From assembly GCA_023421735.1 (NCBI GenBank), contig JAEZSP010000020.1, positions 1 through 64,000 on the forward strand: a stretch of 64,000 nt of DNA, read 5' to 3'. The notes below the pieces were generated by a model. It was not told the origin of the DNA, made no database searches, and saw nothing but the letters and a program-made list of their open reading frames with translations. Positions 62,817-64,000 of the stretch are shown one piece after another (positions within the stretch are counted from its first letter, which is position 1; each line of letters begins with the position of its first letter). A program made the position numbers and the translations under genes. Source of the DNA: Bacillota bacterium. Its GTDB lineage: Bacteria; Bacillota_A; Clostridia; Christensenellales; Aristaeellaceae.

Positions 62817-62844
62817 CTAAGTCTCCTTTCATAAAAAACGGCAT

Positions 62845-62877
62845 GAAAAAACGCCCTTGCTTCATGAGCTTGGGCGT
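62845..62877 (-). terminator. Terminator after parB
   Basis: On the minus strand ACGCCC...GGGCGT (62877-62851) with an inner AAGC/GC pair, 7-base loop, then TTTTT. The stem begins two bases after the parB stop. Confidence 0.7.
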
Positions 62878-62878
62878 C

Positions 62879-63829
62879 TCATCGTTCGTATTCTTTTTCC
62901 TGTTTGGTTCGTTCGAGCTTTTTGTAATATAGGTCGAGCGCTTTGATTATGATGTCCTCCTTTTGCTTGGGTGTGTATTCTTTGGGGAAGTATTTTTCGA
63001 GACGATTTCCTTTGATGGTCACGTTATTCTGCTGGGGTTTTTCTTCGCTCATGACCAACTCGATACCGTTCCGGTCGAGTTTTCCTTCCTGTGCCGCTTG
63101 TTTAAGGCGCTGGGCTTGCGACAACGACGGCGTGCAATCGACTTGATCCATAACGTCCAGCAATTCAGTTTGCAGCTCCTGCGGCAGGTAAGAAAGCTCA
63201 ACGGCAGGATTAAAAGCCATTTTCTTATCATCCACCATTTGGAGCAAAGGCGGAGCAAGCTCTGTGAGGCGGATAAACCTTTGAATTTGTCTGCCGCTTT
63301 CACCGCTTTCTTTGCCAACAATATCTGCGCTCTCATAATTCCCGACAACTTGTCGGGGATTGTTTTTGCTTGGCCTTCCAGCTTGCCGTCGTAATGCATC
63401 CATTTTCATTTTATATGCTTTAGCCTTCTCGCTGAACGAAATGGTTTCACGCTGGATGTTCCCATCCACGACTAAAATGGTCGCTGCATCATCGTCGATC
63501 TCTCTAACAATGAGAGGAAGTGTTTCAACACCTGCCAGCGTACTAGCCAGTTTACGCCGATGTCCTGAAAGCAGCTCATATCCGCCTTCTGTCCGTGGCC
63601 GAGCGATACAGGGCGTATGTACACCTACCCGCTGAATACTCTCCACCATGTCCATGAGTTCAGCATCTTTGCGAACGTGGTATGGGTTGTTTGCGAAGTC
63701 GTGAACCTCCGAGATGGGTATACTTAAGACCTGCTCACCCTGCTGCTGTTGTTCAGCCTGTCGGCTTGCCTCGCTGCTGAATAAATCATCGACTGATGTC
63801 AGCTTCATGTTTCTCACGTTGCTTGCCAC
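62879..63829 (-). CDS. parB: ParB-family partition protein
   Basis: 316 residues from a GTG with GGAGGTG upstream. The N-terminal part has the ParB/Spo0J boxes: IPISEVHDFANNPYHVRKD, YELLSGHRRKLAS (CTPase/clamp motif GxRR) and NIQRETISFSEKAKAY. A helix-turn-helix follows (DIVGKESGESGRQIQRFI). The C-terminus is charged and helical. ParB binds a parS-like site and works with ParA to keep the excised, perhaps replicating, ICE. It overlaps the end of parA by 44 bases. Confidence 0.9.
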   Translation of the reverse strand: MASNVRNMKLTSVDDLFSSEASRQAEQQQQGEQVLSIPISEVHDFANNPYHVRKDAELMDMVESIQRVGVHTPCIARPRTEGGYELLSGHRRKLASTLAGVETLPLIVREIDDDAATILVVDGNIQRETISFSEKAKAYKMKMDALRRQAGRPSKNNPRQVVGNYESADIVGKESGESGRQIQRFIRLTELAPPLLQMVDDKKMAFNPAVELSYLPQELQTELLDVMDQVDCTPSLSQAQRLKQAAQEGKLDRNGIELVMSEEKPQQNNVTIKGNRLEKYFPKEYTPKQKEDIIIKALDLYYKKLERTKQEKEYER

Positions 63830-64000
63830 CGTTTAACACCTCCTTCGTCAGCGCTTCATATGCCGCAGCCGCTTTGCCATTCCGGTCATATTCGAAAATG
63901 CTTTTGCCTTCTGCGCTCGTTTCCGCTGCTTTGATGGCAAGCGGGATTTCCGTCTTGAAAACGCGCAATTTGTCCCCGTAGTCCCGGCGCAGCACAAAGG
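63786..64000 (-). CDS. parA: ParA/Soj-type ATPase, C-terminal end only
   Basis: The frame is open from the right edge to the stop at 63786, about 71 codons. The C-terminal pattern (FKTEIPLAIKAAETSAEGKSIFEYDRNGKAAAAYEALTKEVL) is that of Soj/ParA proteins. The Walker motifs are outside the window. Its last 44 bases overlap the parB start, so translation is coupled. Confidence 0.85.
   Translation of the reverse strand, partial: FVLRRDYGDKLRVFKTEIPLAIKAAETSAEGKSIFEYDRNGKAAAAYEALTKEVLNGGKQREKHEADISR

Noticed and set aside
1..64000. CRISPR arrays, tRNA or rRNA genes, IS elements
   Set aside because: No regularly spaced repeats, cloverleaf-like or rRNA-like sequences, or transposase genes were recognised; TnpV alone is not a transposase.

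Overview
The window looks like a piece of a Clostridia (anaerobic Firmicutes) chromosome carrying most of an integrative and conjugative element (ICE). The signs are strong AGGAGG-type ribosome binding sites, a clostripain-family lipoprotein, a LytTR/AgrC-type two-component pair, and a Gram-positive conjugation set (PrgI, VirB4, VirD4, PcfB, LtrC-like helicase). I cannot name the species. No rRNA, tRNA, CRISPR array or insertion sequence transposase was seen.

Layout. 1-6120 is probably chromosome: a LemA-like gene cut by the left edge, a clostripain-like lipoprotein, a LytTR regulator with its GHKL sensor kinase, and an AAA/DUF4143 ATPase. From about 6.1-6.4 kb the ICE starts with integrase and excisionase (6.4-7.8 kb), a sigma-like factor and two small genes behind a LexA-type SOS box (8.2-9.8 kb). 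At 10.2-25.3 kb eight plus-strand genes form one compact operon with a DISARM-like core (DrmA-like helicase and DrmB-like DUF1998 protein). Around that core are two paralogous HSP90-like GHKL ATPases, two UvrD-like helicases (one with a NERD nuclease domain), a bactofilin-like protein and a radical SAM enzyme. This is the best candidate for an undescribed antiviral system.

25.5-35.3 kb is the conjugation operon, read on the minus strand (NlpC/P60 hydrolase, VirB4, PrgI, VirB6-like, VirB2-like, VirD4, ArdC-like, PcfB). 35.4-39.8 kb is an AT-rich cargo block: a two-gene cassette between direct repeats, two TIR/deoxyribosyltransferase-like proteins, and a small RiPP locus (38-residue Cys/Pro-rich precursor plus SPASM radical SAM maturase). 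39.8-43.5 kb holds relaxase, MobC, an oriT candidate, a DUF3846/YodL-like protein and a TOPRIM protein. 43.5-50.5 kb is a 2325-residue methyltransferase-helicase that carries a TnpV gene in another frame. 50.7-52.4 kb is a second AT-rich cargo gene (HEPN-like plus SEC-C). 52.5-62.5 kb encodes two accessory proteins and a complete Tad-type pilus machine with a CARDB surface protein. ParB and the end of ParA close the window, so the right end of the ICE lies outside it.

How it fits together: int/xis move the element, relaxase/MobC/PcfB/VirD4 process and recruit DNA, VirB4/VirB6/PrgI/VirB2 export it, the Tad pilus and the CARDB protein probably help cell contact, and ParAB stabilise the excised form. 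The cargo blocks look like host-benefit or competition genes, mostly phage defence. Rho-independent terminators separate the modules.
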